Of a stretch of DNA of 46,672 nt, positions 33,728 through 44,494 are shown piece after piece. Each line of letters begins with the position of its first letter. The stretch's first letter is position 1. The notes under the pieces are model-generated. The model saw nothing but the letters and a program-made list of their open reading frames with translations. It had not been told where the DNA came from and ran no database searches. The translations under genes were made by a program, and so were the position numbers. The DNA is taken from contig BFEA01000023.1 in NCBI GenBank assembly GCA_003427395.1, positions 2,716,000 through 2,762,671 on the forward strand, given 5' to 3'. This DNA comes from Chara braunii. Its lineage: Eukaryota > Streptophyta > Charophyceae > Charales > Characeae.

Positions 33728-33765
33728 CTGTCTCTTATACACATCTAGATGTGTATAAGAGACAG
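33728..33765. other. Nextera mate-pair junction adapter (assembly artefact)
   Basis: Positions 33728-33746 are CTGTCTCTTATACACATCT and 33747-33765 are its exact reverse complement. Each half is the 19-base Tn5 mosaic end. The head-to-head pair is the circularisation junction of the Nextera mate-pair protocol and is not natural sequence in a plant genome. Sequence on the two sides was joined through a mate-pair insert and may be kilobases apart or oppositely oriented in the genome. Confidence 0.97.
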
Positions 33766-34226
33766 GCGTTCGTCAGTATTCCGACCTTGCTGTACTACTC
33801 TCCAAATATGCAAAATGAGACTGAATTCACTGCTAGAACATGGAAAGATACATAACCATTTTTATTTTTATTTTTTTCTTGTAGGGGAGGATAGTCGACC
33901 ATCATCCCAACGCATCTGCCCAGCAATCGGGCAACATATGACTGTTGTTATCTGTCTCTTTGTCTCTCTCTCTAACACACACATACATACATGCGCACAC
34001 ACTCACACCCACACCCACACCCCCGCCCCCCCCCACACACATTGTCAAACAAACAAACAAAATAAGCACACACATACGCACATTCCAACGTAGCGCTTTG
34101 GAATGTGCGTTCGTCAGTATTCTGGTCTTGCTGTACTAGTCTCCAAATATGCAAAATGAGACTGAATTCACTGCTAGAACATGGAAAGGTACATAACCAT
34201 TTTTATTTTTATTTTTTTCTCGTAGA
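33766..34226. repeat. Direct repeat of about 120 bp (33766-33886 and 34107-34226)
   Basis: Both copies begin GCGTTCGTCAGTATT and run through TCTCCAAATATGCAAAATGA, CACTGCTAGAACATGGAAAG and CATTTTTATTTTTATTTTTT with few differences. The first copy starts at the base after the adapter. Between them lie the foldback right-arm copy (33886-33978) and a CA-rich tract. Confidence 0.85.
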
Positions 34227-34251
34227 GATTAGTGCAGTGATGTGTGTGAGC

Positions 34252-34288
34252 CACGGACCGTTTCGTCGGACTTTCACCGACTCATCAG
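34252..34288 (-). ncRNA. Hammerhead ribozyme-like motif, copy 2
   Basis: On the minus strand the sequence reads CUGAUGA (34288-34282), stem II GUCGG (34281-34277), a 7-nt loop, CCGAC (34269-34265), GAAA, then ACG-GUC-CGU forming a 3-bp helix III. This is the full conserved hammerhead core in type I arrangement with minimal helix III. The residue after CGU, the cleavage position, is G (34252), which hammerheads do not cleave, and helix I pairing is weak, so this copy is probably inactive. Helix III changes from ACA/UGU in copy 1 (5228-5261) to ACG/CGU here, a compensatory pair change. Confidence 0.65.
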
Positions 34289-34429
34289 GAGGTTGAACCC
34301 CAACAGTCTGCCCATGATGCGTTAGACTGATGGACAAGGACTAAGTGTGTGTGTATAGGCATCGCTCCTCTGCTGTCCACATGACGGAGGGGAAAAAATC
34401 ATGGTGGTGTATCTTTCTATGTTTTAGTG

Positions 34430-34870
34430 AAAGATTCAGGGCCTCGCTTCACTACTCTCCAAATGTGCAACATGAGAACGAACCTTCCATTACAACATGA
34501 AAAGATACACAACCATATTTTTTTATCTTTTATGCATGCGGAGAGTAGTGTAGCGAGGCCCTCAATGTCGTTTTGCAAACGTAGAGAGTAGTGTAGGGAG
34601 CCTCTTTGTATGTGTGTATGTGTGTGTTTGTGTGTGTGTGTATGTGTGTGCGCTTGCATGTGTAGGCCTCGCTCCACTACTATCCATATGCAGAACGGAA
34701 AAAAATCAAGGCGGTGTATTTTTCCATGTTTGATCCACTACTGTCCACATGCGGGAGGGAAAAAAATCATGGTGGTGTATCTTTTCATGTTCTGGTGAAA
34801 GATTCATTCATCATTTTATATATGTTGAGAGTAGTGTAGCGAGCCACTGAGTGTGTGTGTGTGTGTGTGT
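34430..34870. repeat. Cluster of foldback repeats with GAGAGTAGTGTAGCGAGGCC ends
   Basis: GCCTCGCTTCACTACTCTCC near 34441 is complementary to GGAGAGTAGTGTAGCGAGGC near 34541, making a hairpin of about 120 bp. Related copies include 34665-34835 and the fragment at 34362-34434, all sharing AAAAATCATGGTGGTGTATC. GT microsatellites (34607-34658, 34850-34872) are interspersed. Confidence 0.65.
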
Positions 34871-34872
34871 GT

Positions 34873-36126
34873 GGAGTCGGTTATGTAAGGCGCGTTGGCG
34901 TACCCTCCACTTCGTGAAATGTAGGGCAGCCATGTGCCTGGCATAGCCCACCACCATCTCAAAACAAATAACGAAAAACAGAACACAGTTAGGCGGCAGG
35001 GTGACGAATTATAAATGGGGACGCGACCTAAAATGATTTCTAGTCGGGGCACCTCTGCAACAAGTGGAAACACTGAAAAAAGAAAGTACGAAAAAAAAAA
35101 AAAAAAAAAAAAAACACGACGACCTATTTCGTGGACCTCATGTCCATTTTTTCTAAGAGTCTGAACCTTGGTATTGATACCACGTTCTTTTCCAGAGACC
35201 GGTACCGGAGTCTTGGAGTTTTGGGTAAACGAATTTCCAAAGCCTAGGAAAGAAGTCTGGGTGAACTGGTGGTGTAAGAGTGACCTCGTAGGTTGAACAA
35301 GGACCTTGACTTTCGGTCAAGAACTTTGGGTGGAGGATACACGTATCCAACAATCGACTTTAAAAACTGAAAGTTAAACTAACTAGAGTTGGCTTGCACA
35401 TGTATGCATGCAGTAGGTGATCAAGTTGAGGACTTAAACAACATTAGGTGGTCACATAAGGCATCCAATAGTCATTCTCACTGTTATAGGTGCAATTTGT
35501 CCATCAACTTGCACATATTCAATCATACGATATAAATAAATTCGTACTTTTTCAAGCATACATGCACCTATAATCAAATAGTGTCACTGTCATGCACTAA
35601 TGTGGTGCCAGTGAACACTTTAATCACCTTACCATCTCCCTTACACCTCTCCCCAAACCACTCTCGGGGAGATATCACCCAACATGTTCATTTTTTTAAT
35701 CCCTACACAACAATTCAAGAGATGTTGAGATGAAAATTAAGGGAAATACCATTTATTTATAGGGTCTTAGATTTGGGTGTTGATTCCAGAATATATGATG
35801 GTGCATTGCAAACTAACCTATTGTCAATTGATAATAACACTTGACAATCCTTGAAGGTTTCGGATATTCGACAATATTTGCGAGTAAAAGTGATAGGTGG
35901 TCACACTTGAAAACAAAAATAATTGTAAGAGTTCACACCAAGGGAAAGAAACTTCATTAAATCATTGGTACCTTCGAGCCTATTTTTGTCAAGCATGAAT
36001 TTCACTGCGCTCCGAGTTTTCCCAAGTCGGGGTCCCTCTCTATTTTCTTTTCTCGTACTCTCACAGAAAGAAAAAAAAACGAAAAAAAAAGTGGCAGTCG
36101 TGAAACTTACAAAAGATAGAACCGTT
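34873..36126. other. Intergenic sequence with a poly-A tract, no gene seen
   Basis: A 24-base A run lies at 35091-35114. Short open frames are unsupported. No domain, tRNA or terminal repeat was recognised. Confidence 0.45.
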
Positions 36127-36391
36127 ATTTCGTCAAAACGGACATATTATATTTTTTTAACAAAATTAAAATAAAGTTTTTTGGTCGAAATACGGTCCAA
36201 ACTTTTTGTTCCTTGAGGTTCGGTGGACCCCCTAGATGAATCTGGCCCCAAGATGAGACCAGATACATCTAAAGGGGCCGGCGTTCTAGGAATGCCGGAC
36301 CCCCACGAACCAAAAGTTTGGACCGGATTTCGGCCCAAAAACTCAATTTTAATTTCGTTAAAAAAATATAATATGTCCGTTTCGACGAAAT
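36127..36391. mobile_element. 265-bp foldback (hairpin) element
   Basis: The left arm, from ATTTCGTCAAAACGGACATA, is complementary almost base for base to the right arm ending at 36391. The arms continue inward through CGAAATACGGTCCAAACTTT to a centre that is itself palindromic (TAGATGAATCTGG with CCAGATACATCTA). It would fold into one long hairpin. A clear target duplication was not found. Confidence 0.8.
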
Positions 36392-36819
36392 GGTTGTTAA
36401 AGGAATAAAAAAAAATAAAATTGATGTGAAATGAAGCTATTTATATTTTTTGAAGTGGTAATGTGAGTGTGCCCTCAGTGAGGATGTCTCATCCCCGTGA
36501 CCCGGTTGTCAAATTAAGGAAATACTCAGAGTGAAAGTTAAAGGAAACACGAATTTGGTTGTAATATTGGTTAGATAGCTTTCTCTAAGTGGAAGTGTGA
36601 TCACCATTACAATCCTCTAAGGAAAAACAGTTCCAACAAATCACGGACTATGCAATGCATCGCTAGCAGGAAACTAATAAGAATAACAAAAGAAAAAAAA
36701 AGAAAAAAAAACAATAACATTCATACACTTACCGTTTTATTGTAAAATGTATTATGTGGAGGACTATTGTTATCACGATCTCGTAGACTTACAACGCTTT
36801 TGGAGTATATATATATTTA
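36392..36819. other. AT-rich spacer, no gene seen
   Basis: Nothing recognisable apart from A-rich runs (36690-36712) and a TA-rich tract leading into the hAT-like element. Confidence 0.45.
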
Positions 36820-36827
36820 TATATATA

Positions 36828-37448
36828 CAGGGTTACCAGCCCCTACGTACGGAGGTCCTTGGGCAGATCTCCGTACGACCTCCGTACGTACGGGCGTTCG
36901 GGGTCCCGTACGGGGTCCGAACCCGACGGCGTTCGGCCCCCCGCCAAAAATGATTTCGGAGCCTAAACATATATATTTTTTTCTGATTTGTTTTTTTGTG
37001 AGTTCTCTATAACGTGAGGTACACGCCTATATATTTCAAGTAATTTGGCTCAGCCAAATAAGAATTAAAAATCACCAAAGATGGCGGTGTCAAAACGTGC
37101 TTGCCCACATTTTTTTTCACTTTTTACTTTTTGTTTTCACTTTAGTTTGGGCTGTAAACAATTTTATTATTTGTGAAACTTTTTTTGTGTGTTTTGCATT
37201 ATGTGAAGTACACATATCTAAATTTTCAGGGCATTTAGCTATTCCAAAAAAAATGAAAAATCGCCAAAGAAGGCAGTGTCGAAAACGTGCTCGCGAACTC
37301 ACTAATTTTTTATTTTTTATTTTTTTATTTTTTTTTTATTAGTATTTTGTTTTCGTAATTTATTTGTATTTTAAATTTGGCAAGGAATTTGGATGTAATG
37401 CTTGGGCAAATCTTGTTAACTTTATTTTTCTTCATAACATTTGTTTTT

Positions 37449-37481
<33 letters not shown>

Positions 37482-37585
37482 CGGTCCGCGTTCGGCCTGA
37501 ACGGTCGAACGCATCCCCAAGGGGTCCCATACGTTCGGGCATTCGGGTTCGGGCGTTCGGCCCGTCCCGAACGCCAGTTACCCTG
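36828..37585. mobile_element. hAT-like non-autonomous element, copy 2 (758 bp), opposite orientation
   Basis: It starts CAGGGTTACC and ends AGTTACCCTG, with TATATATA on both sides (36820-36827 and 37586-37593). Its right end, reverse-complemented, matches the left end of copy 1 (CGGGACGGGCCGAACGCCC), so it is inverted relative to copy 1. It shares the AT-rich interior, including the GACACCGCCATCTTTG-like segment, and a T run at 37448-37480. The TA-rich setting makes the target duplication less informative than for copy 1, but the ends agree. Confidence 0.8.
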
Positions 37586-37604
37586 TATATATAACAATAT
37601 ATAT

Positions 37605-37935
37605 AAAAAGTTCATCAAAAAAATGTGAAAAGATATGTTATGGAGAAAAAAAAATTAAACAAGATTTGCCTGAGCATTACATCCGAATTCCTTACCAAAT
37701 TTGAAATAAATATAAAATACAAAAAACAAATACTAATAATAAAAATAAATAAAAATAAAAAGAGAATTAAATTTAGTGAGTGCGAGAGAATGCTTTCGAC
37801 ACCGCCATCTTTGGCGATTTTTTTATCTTTTTTGTGCATAGCTAAATGCCCTGAAAATTTACAAATGGGTAATCACATAATACAAAACCCACTATAAAAG
37901 TTTCAAAAAATAATAAAATTGTTTAGACCCCGAAC
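37605..37935. mobile_element. Partial third copy of the hAT-like element interior
   Basis: This segment matches copy 1 from about 29380 to 29690, sharing ATATGTTATGGAGAAAA, CTTTCGACACCGCCATCTTT and AATAAAATTGTTTAG. It has no terminal repeats. It lies directly beside copy 2 in opposite orientation, so the two form a large imperfect inverted repeat. Confidence 0.75.
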
Positions 37936-38039
37936 GAAAGAATGCTAATCAAATAACAACCATTAGTTAAAAAAAAGTAAACGGATCAGCGACACAGAGA
38001 TCTGAGTTGAAGTTTTATGTTTTTTTTTTCCAAGGTAAA

Positions 38040-38640
38040 ACTGCATCAAAATAAACACTTAGATAAACCATCCACAATGAAACTTAAGTAACTTGTCATA
38101 TAATAATCATCCGTAAAGAAAAATATGTAAGAAGACCATCGACACTTAAATATTTATGACTCTACGTTAATGATCAATAAATACTCAACTTGACTACCCG
38201 CAGTAAAACATGTAAAACTTTAGGAAAAAAAATAAAATAAAACATGCGACTAGACCACCGACATTATGATATGTATAACCCTTTCAAAAACCAATTAAAC
38301 ATAAAACATGATAATCTGCACAGATTATTGTTTTGTCTTCCATAAAATAGTCATCTAACAGACAAGTGGACCATGTGCGCTAGGACATGTCCAATCTGTT
38401 AGAGATCAATCCAATAAAAACAAAATTGAATAACCCATACTAGGACATATCCAACCAGTCATAAAATATTAAAGCAACATTGATTGAACCACATGTTTAA
38501 CTTTTCAATAAAAAAATAAAAAATATATATAACTTGACCACTTGCACCAGGATATGTTAACCTTTGAGAAAGTTATCCAAATAGATACACAGTCGGACCA
38601 CCAGCATTAGGATATGTCAAATTTTCATAAACGGATTGTT
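38040..38640. repeat. Diverged satellite-like array
   Basis: The motif GACCACCNGCAYTARGAYATGT followed by AAMCTTT recurs near 38118, 38195, 38260, 38370, 38437, 38536 and 38596. Spacing is irregular, about 60 to 110 bp, with A-rich filler. Copies are substantially diverged, so the array is old. Confidence 0.65.
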
Positions 38641-38642
38641 GG

Positions 38643-38665
38643 ACTGTACTATCACATAGTACAGT
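38643..38665. repeat. Perfect 10-bp stem hairpin
   Basis: ACTGTACTAT, loop CAC, ATAGTACAGT. It sits immediately after the satellite-like array; no role is evident. Confidence 0.6.
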
Positions 38666-39380
38666 TTGTTCGAGCATTTTTTTTTACAAGCATACCAATT
38701 TAATCTAAATTAGTATGAGTCTCGATTCAGAATACAATTGAGATATTTATTTAAGTTAATCATCATAAGTAAACGGTAGAGAGTCGTATAGGTATAAGTA
38801 TATAGAAGATAGCGAGAAAAAAAATATATGTGTAAGCATTCCTTGCCTGTAACACTCATTTTGGGTTCCAGCAAAACTCTCACAATCACGTGGTCTGTTG
38901 AGGGCCTATGGAATAAAAAATATATAGTATGATCAGGATGAAATCCTAATAATTATCCTCCTCTCAAGAAGCCTCATATGATGTAACAAAGAGTGAGAAA
39001 TACAAAACAAATGCACAAACTCTCAAAACCCTTAGACAAAACAAGGGGTCACTCAAATGTTCACAAGAGGACCTCAAAGGTCAATTAAAGTAGCATACCC
39101 AAACGTCGAAGTATAATCGCTTTAAGTAACAACATAAAAGACCTGCAAAACTAGCAATGACGATATTTTTTTTATAGAATAACGATAATAATTTGACACA
39201 ACTATAGAGGCACAAAAGTTACAACAAACTCTACAAAGCAACAATAGCTTAGCGAAGACAATGACAATTAAAGGTACATATAAGTGGCATTGGTGGACAA
39301 CAATAATAGGTAGTAACCTCAACATGAGCACAACAACATAAATACTTTCTGTAGTAGACATAAGCACAACAACAAACTCA
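38666..39380. other. AT-rich sequence, no gene seen
   Basis: Short open frames only, with CA/AAC-rich stretches near 39240-39380. Nothing recognised. Confidence 0.45.
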
Positions 39381-39880
39381 TCTTCGGTGTTACACACTCG
39401 CAAAACCTTGGCTATGGTACCATCGGCTTCACTAACCTTTACCCAACCACCTCTTGTCGTACTTCAGCTTGATCGACGATGGTTGACCAATAACTTTCTT
39501 TTTTGTCTTCTCCTAAATACAACAGACCTGTTTTTTTTTCTTCGAATAATGTACGCATATGTACTTCTCTTTTCTCATCACTTTATCTCACTTGCTTAGT
39601 GATCACTTACACATCCACCACAACTATCTTCTTCATCACCTCCACACACCTTGCCGATCATTCAAAATTTTGGCAACACCTTCCCTCTTCAGTCGAACAT
39701 GCAGCCCACTATGGATTTGGGCAGCATTTCCCCTCACCACTCCAACATGCAGCCCACCATGGAGTTGGGCAGCGTTTCCCTTTTTCACTCCAACATGCAG
39801 CTCACCATAAAGTTGGGCAACACCTCTGCTCCTTACTCTAACAACACCTCCCTCTATTCCACCGACACCTCCTCTCTACG
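39381..39880. repeat. Dispersed repeat copy A with 48-bp minisatellite
   Basis: This block is about 85% identical to 45889-46398. Shared landmarks are CACTCGCAAAACCTTGGCTA, GTCGACGATGGTTGACC-like sequence, CTCACTTGCTTAGTGATCAC, and a 48-bp minisatellite with CCAACATGCAGCCCACCATG and GAGTTGGGCAGC. The minisatellite frame encodes a repeated HSNMQPTMELGSISPL peptide in both copies, but no ATG-initiated gene structure supports coding. Confidence 0.8.
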
Positions 39881-40430
39881 AAGCTTCCAGACCCCCATAT
39901 TTATGCTAACTCTCCAACAATCTTTCCCCCTCACTTCTCCAACAACCTTTCCCCTTTGCAGATGCAGCATTTGTTGTTTAGCAAATGAGCAACATCATTG
40001 CCTCACGACTTTGAGGCAGTTGAGGGCAATGATGACTTTTGTAGTTGTGAGAGTTGGTGGTAGCAACCTGGACCCTCAACTAAAAATCCGAGCTCAGGAT
40101 GAGCCCTTGATCTGCAAGTGAGAACAAGGATATCTACCAGCCCTACGCAGCCCAGAGCCAGGTCTATCCATTGGAAAAAGGACCTAACTCTTTTTCTGAG
40201 GTAAGTAGACCAAGGGGAGACTATACCCAGGTAACCCAGTCTCTCCCTTATTATTCTGCTATTGCTAAGGCCTATTCCGAGCAATGCACCTTCACCTAAA
40301 TCTGACCACATTCATAGCCAGCTCCATAGTTGGTCTGCTGCACAAAGTGCAGCAAACCACATGGGAACCTGACCCAGACAGTGGTCAGGTGCACACCCAC
40401 ACGAAGGCAAAAATCTAAATTTTTTTTTTT
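39880..40430. other. Unassigned sequence with a small hairpin
   Basis: CATCATTGCC near 39992 and GGCAATGATG near 40024 are complementary and enclose a second pairing, CCTCA/TGAGG. No gene recognised. Confidence 0.4.
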
Positions 40431-40431
40431 A

Positions 40432-40595
40432 TTATTAGACCCTACCTATGGCAAGGCAACTTGTGGCTTTCAAACCACGAGCCTTAGGTTCAAACCCCAA
40501 GGCTAGCAGGCGTCTCCCTTTGTTGTTGTGCTACAACAACCTCGTTTTCCTACACTCTTAAGAAAAATGAGAGAACAAAAAAATAAAAAAAATCA
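40432..40595 (+). mobile_element. Candidate tRNA-derived SINE (tRNA-Glu-like head)
   Basis: GGTTCAAACCC is a good B box. A preceding arm, CTTGTGG...CCACGAG, encloses CTTTCAAA, which resembles the tRNA-Glu anticodon loop CTTTCAC. The T-arm pairs with one mismatch. A body of about 70 bp with a TTGTTGTTG/CAACAA hairpin follows and ends in an A-rich tail near 40577. The A box is poor and no target duplication was found. Confidence 0.4.
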
Positions 40596-41130
40596 ACCTT
40601 TTTTTTTCTCCAGTTTCCCTTACGAACAAGGCAGGATGTAATTCGTGGAGTCATGGGTAGCCCACGACCTATTGAAATATAAATCAGAATTTGAACACAA
40701 CTGCAATTAGGTGCGATCTTCCCCATGCGCCACGCCACGACCTCGTACCCTTTTAATAATGAAAAAAAAAACGAGAAAATGAGAATAAAAAATAAAAAAA
40801 AAGAAATAATAATAAAAAAAATAAAACCCTTACGTGGTTCCAAGCCCTGCTAACGAGGTATGTGCAGCTCATGGGTAGCATCATGCAAATCATCGCGAAG
40901 GATTTCCGTCGTGCGATCTCCACGACCGTGCGGCCAAAATCGGTTGCGCCCCAGTGCTTTTACCCCAGCCATGGGCTTCTCCAAAACAAGCTAGCCTAGA
41001 GGGGCGAGTGCGGTTCGATCGAGGTCTCTGTCGGCTGAGAATCAATCCCGATCCCTACTGGGCTAACTCCTATCACATAAGTAATAAAAACAAATATTCT
41101 ATAAGAAGATCCTCAACCCAACTGCCCTCT

Positions 41131-41245
41131 GATCGTGGCATAGTGGTTTCATCCTCGCACACGGCTAGCCACCCGACTTCAGCTCGGATGGGTGCCCAAG
41201 TTGGTAGACAAGAGCATTGGGTTCCAAACCCTTGACACGATACTC
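41131..41245 (+). mobile_element. Candidate pol III element with perfect A box
   Basis: TGGCATAGTGG at 41136-41146 fits the A-box consensus exactly, and GGTTCCAAACC at 41220-41230 fits the B box with one change. The 74-base spacing is wider than in ordinary tRNA genes, so a degenerate tRNA or SINE head is more likely than a functional tRNA. Confidence 0.35.
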
Positions 41246-41854
41246 AAACCACATAGGCATGTGAAGTCTACTAGGGAGAATGAAAAACTAATTTAGGCGG
41301 CCTATACCTCCTGTGTCGTGGTCACAGACTCAATGCGACCATTCTTTTTAGTCATTCATGCTTTGAATCGCAGGTATGTCATTAAGTTCAGTAAACTTTG
41401 TTTAACTGTGGTAACCCAATTACCGCCTGTCCCAGCGGTCTCGCATGAAGCGAAACACATTCGGTCACATTGTCGGTCACCACTCATCCCTTCTGGACGT
41501 CGGCAAGCGTGCCGACTCACCCAATAACTTTTTGTTAGGCCTTTCCATTATAGGTAAAGTTTGAGTAACTTTTGACAGATAATCCGATTTCATCAAGTTG
41601 CGAAGCCTGGGAAACGTTTGTCGAAGTCAGACATTGTTCGACACTTAAAAATACCGGGCACATACCCTTGTCAGGATTTTCGTCCCGACAGCGTTTCCAG
41701 GCCTCATTTAACGAGGCCCCCTTCGTTCACCGTCAAAATAAAGAGTCGGGATTGTTATGAAATTTTCATGTGAGAACAATGATCATAATACACAACAATT
41801 CAAACAATCGTCTGAAACCAAGTTGAACGTTTTTTATCAATAAAACTTGATTCA
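41246..41854. other. Unassigned sequence
   Basis: No gene is seen. CTGTCGGGACGAAAATCCTG on the minus strand near 41690 superficially resembles a ribozyme half but lacks the partner core. Confidence 0.4.
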
Positions 41855-42083
41855 GGCTTCAGAAACCCAAATATAATAACATTGACAAAACTGGATTATG
41901 CCTCTAGAAGCCTAAACAAAAACAACACTAGATAATGCCTCGAGAAGCCTAAACAAAACCACAACAAAACTGGATTCTGCTATGAGAAACCTAAACGTAA
42001 ACATGAAAAAAATTGGATTATGCTTCAGAAGCCTAAACAAAAACACAACAAAACCGGATTCTGACTCCAAAAGCCTAAGACTT
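41855..42083. repeat. Minisatellite of about 41 bp, five to six units
   Basis: Units start near 41857, 41906, 41944, 41985, 42026 and 42068 and share AGAAGCCTAAACAAAAACAC and AAACTGGATTATGCCTC-like sequence. Confidence 0.75.
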
Positions 42084-43559
42084 AACAACCACTCACTCAT
42101 CCATTGAAATAATACCAGATTCCGCCCCTGACAAACATAAAATCCAAACTTGGACCCAGATGACGACCATGGAAGTCAAAAATAGAGAGGATTTTTTTCA
42201 GAATGGTCCTAGCATCATCCCGTTAGCGGCCAACAATTTTAACTCTCTCAATGGTTACAAGATTACACGATTGGTAAACCTAAAAACCAACAACCCTTAT
42301 GTTGATATCACAATAGTTCAACCTTTGGAAAGTTGTTCAGACATGGTCTGAACAACCCATTCAGAGAGCAGCCATTCATTCAAAGTTATCGCCCAAGTTT
42401 TTAGTCTATTCCAACTTCCGAGATAAATAACGACTCACATAGTTATCATGTTTGATGCTTTTGAACTGTTTGTATCTTGCTTTCGAGGAGTGGTGTGATC
42501 TTTTTCGTTGGGTAGCATCTCGACATCAAACCCCGGTTTAGATTCGAGCCTCACCACATTCCCTCCGATTCCAGCGTCATGACCTCATCAATCCCCTTCC
42601 AATCTAGCTAGACATCTTCACCCCACACAACCTAGGTGGGTTAGGCCTCGGCTATAGAGGTCAAGTGACCCTACTCGAGAAGAGGTTAGGTAACAACTCC
42701 TTCTCTCGTAGCAAACAATAATCGTCTCCTCTTAAGCAGTGTCTTAATAAGGTCACAACACCTTCCTTTTTTTAATGATAGTGAAACCTCCCTTCCTTAA
42801 ATGACATAAGATTCGGAAGATAGCATATCGTTATGAACCAGAAGCACAATGCCGGTGTGAGCCTCACTACCACCTACAGAGTTCACAATTGCATCATAAA
42901 AATATTGTGACATGATAATGAATAAATAACTATTATATCAAAATCAACAATGATATAACTCAAAATAATTTACAACAAATACTCTCACATGAAATTTCAT
43001 AATGATCCGATTCCATCATTCCTTAATCTCGTAAAGATTCATCCCTATCACACAAAAAGATGAATGTGGTCTTAGCAAAATAACAAAATAAATAACCAAG
43101 TATAACATTTATAAATTATTAATGATACGAGTTCACTTAGGTGGACAAAACTATTTATGTTTTGAAATAAAACCTAGCCAACCCATAATTAACGCCATGT
43201 CAGAACTCCCTCGATGTCCACTTCATTGTATAAAACAAAATTCAAATTAGTACTAATGTAAATCCAATTAGTATACAAAAATATATCTTGTGAAAATAAA
43301 ATTCTTCATATTGTGTTTTATCCCCAAAGTGAGAGAACCAGAGTTTTATGTTATAGACATGGATACCGAAGTATTCATAATATGATAAAATCAATGCTTT
43401 TTTGATAATGCCTAAAAGTACCCCGGAGTCAAGTAATAATGACAATCGACTGAAGAACGGAAGCGGAATCTAGGATTTACTCTAATTCTGCAATCCCCCC
43501 CACATGCAATAAAAAAAAAAAAAATCTCTAATAAATTTGTATCCTTTCCTAATAGGGAA
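42084..43559. other. AT-rich intergenic sequence, no gene recognised
   Basis: If the gag relic to the right belonged to a complete element, its pol gene would extend through here on the minus strand, but I see no protease, reverse transcriptase or integrase motif. Confidence 0.4.
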
Positions 43560-44195
43560 GACGAACACATGATTCCAATCTTTACAGATTCAATTTTCTC
43601 GCCTGCTTATAATTCTCCCTCCAATATCATAGTCAAGGCGTCTGGAAAATCTTATTCTATGACCCCACATGTCACAATATGTACATTTCTAAAGCTTGCG
43701 AGATCCAAAAGTCTTATTTGCCTTAACTCCTTAATTCGAACATTCACCTTGGTTCAAATTCTCATCCGGAGCATTGCAAATGTTTTCATGAGATTCGTGC
43801 TAACCTATAGTTTGTTTCCCTTTCTGACAAGTCCCTTGACCCCCTCGGACCAAATTACGCGCAACCCTTTCGACTTCAGTAAGTTTGCGAGGTCGAGCCA
43901 ACTGATTGGATTCATTATCGAACTTCTTTTTATCCTTATGCACCCTATCCTCAGGGGATTCCTGAAACTTGGATGACATCAGTCTCTCGAATTCATCCCA
44001 AGTCTCAAACGCTTGCTAAAGAAGTCCGATATCAAGTTTCAACCTTTCGGCGGTGAAATTCAAGATGATTTTTTTTTTAATGATATTCTTCCCAATACAT
44101 TAGCAACATTGCCAAACGTTGAAATGCCTGCAATAATTCGTTGACCTCGCTGCCTTCGAAGAGATGACTCATATAAACAAATGTTCCTTTTCTTA
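43560..44195 (-). pseudogene. LTR-retrotransposon gag relic with degenerate zinc knuckle
   Basis: One minus-strand frame, interrupted by several stops, contains EGSEVNELLQAFQRLA and, after a stop and poly-A shift, FETWDEFERLMSSKFQESPE. A basic linker follows, then KCTYCDMWGHRIRFS (43643-43688). The last is the gag CX2CX4HX4C knuckle with the final Cys changed to Ser. The layout of helical capsid-like part, basic linker and knuckle is typical of plant gag. It follows a tRNA-Asp-type primer-binding site at the expected side and distance. No downstream pol was found, so it is a truncated or decayed remnant. Confidence 0.7.
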
Positions 44196-44494
44196 TTATG
44201 GTGTCTTGCAAAAGGCAAAATACTTCGTTAATAATTGAAACCAGTTGGGGAAATAACTACGTGAGTTAATTTAAAAAATATGTAACCTGATGATTTCAAT
44301 ACTAGTGAGGTCAATTTTAGCTAGCTAATTAAAAAAAATCGTTAATACCACTCGCTTCGTAAACGAAACGATGATTGGTTAAATTATTTTATAGTTAATT
44401 TTGAGTTACAAATAACATTCAATCCAATTCTTAGTAACATTTAACAATATTATCTGAGTGCCTTTCCGCCAAAGACAATAGTAAGTAGCATTAA

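Noticed and set aside
33116-33748. Gly-rich open frame of 210 codons
   Set aside because: It is driven by the GGA-rich tandem array and runs into the sequencing adapter.
33728-33765. The 38-bp perfect palindrome as a natural transposon end or terminator
   Set aside because: It is identical to two head-to-head Nextera mosaic ends, so it is technical.
41670-41700. Third hammerhead-like half motif (GGGACGAAAATCC on the minus strand)
   Set aside because: No CUGAUGA core and no proper stem II.
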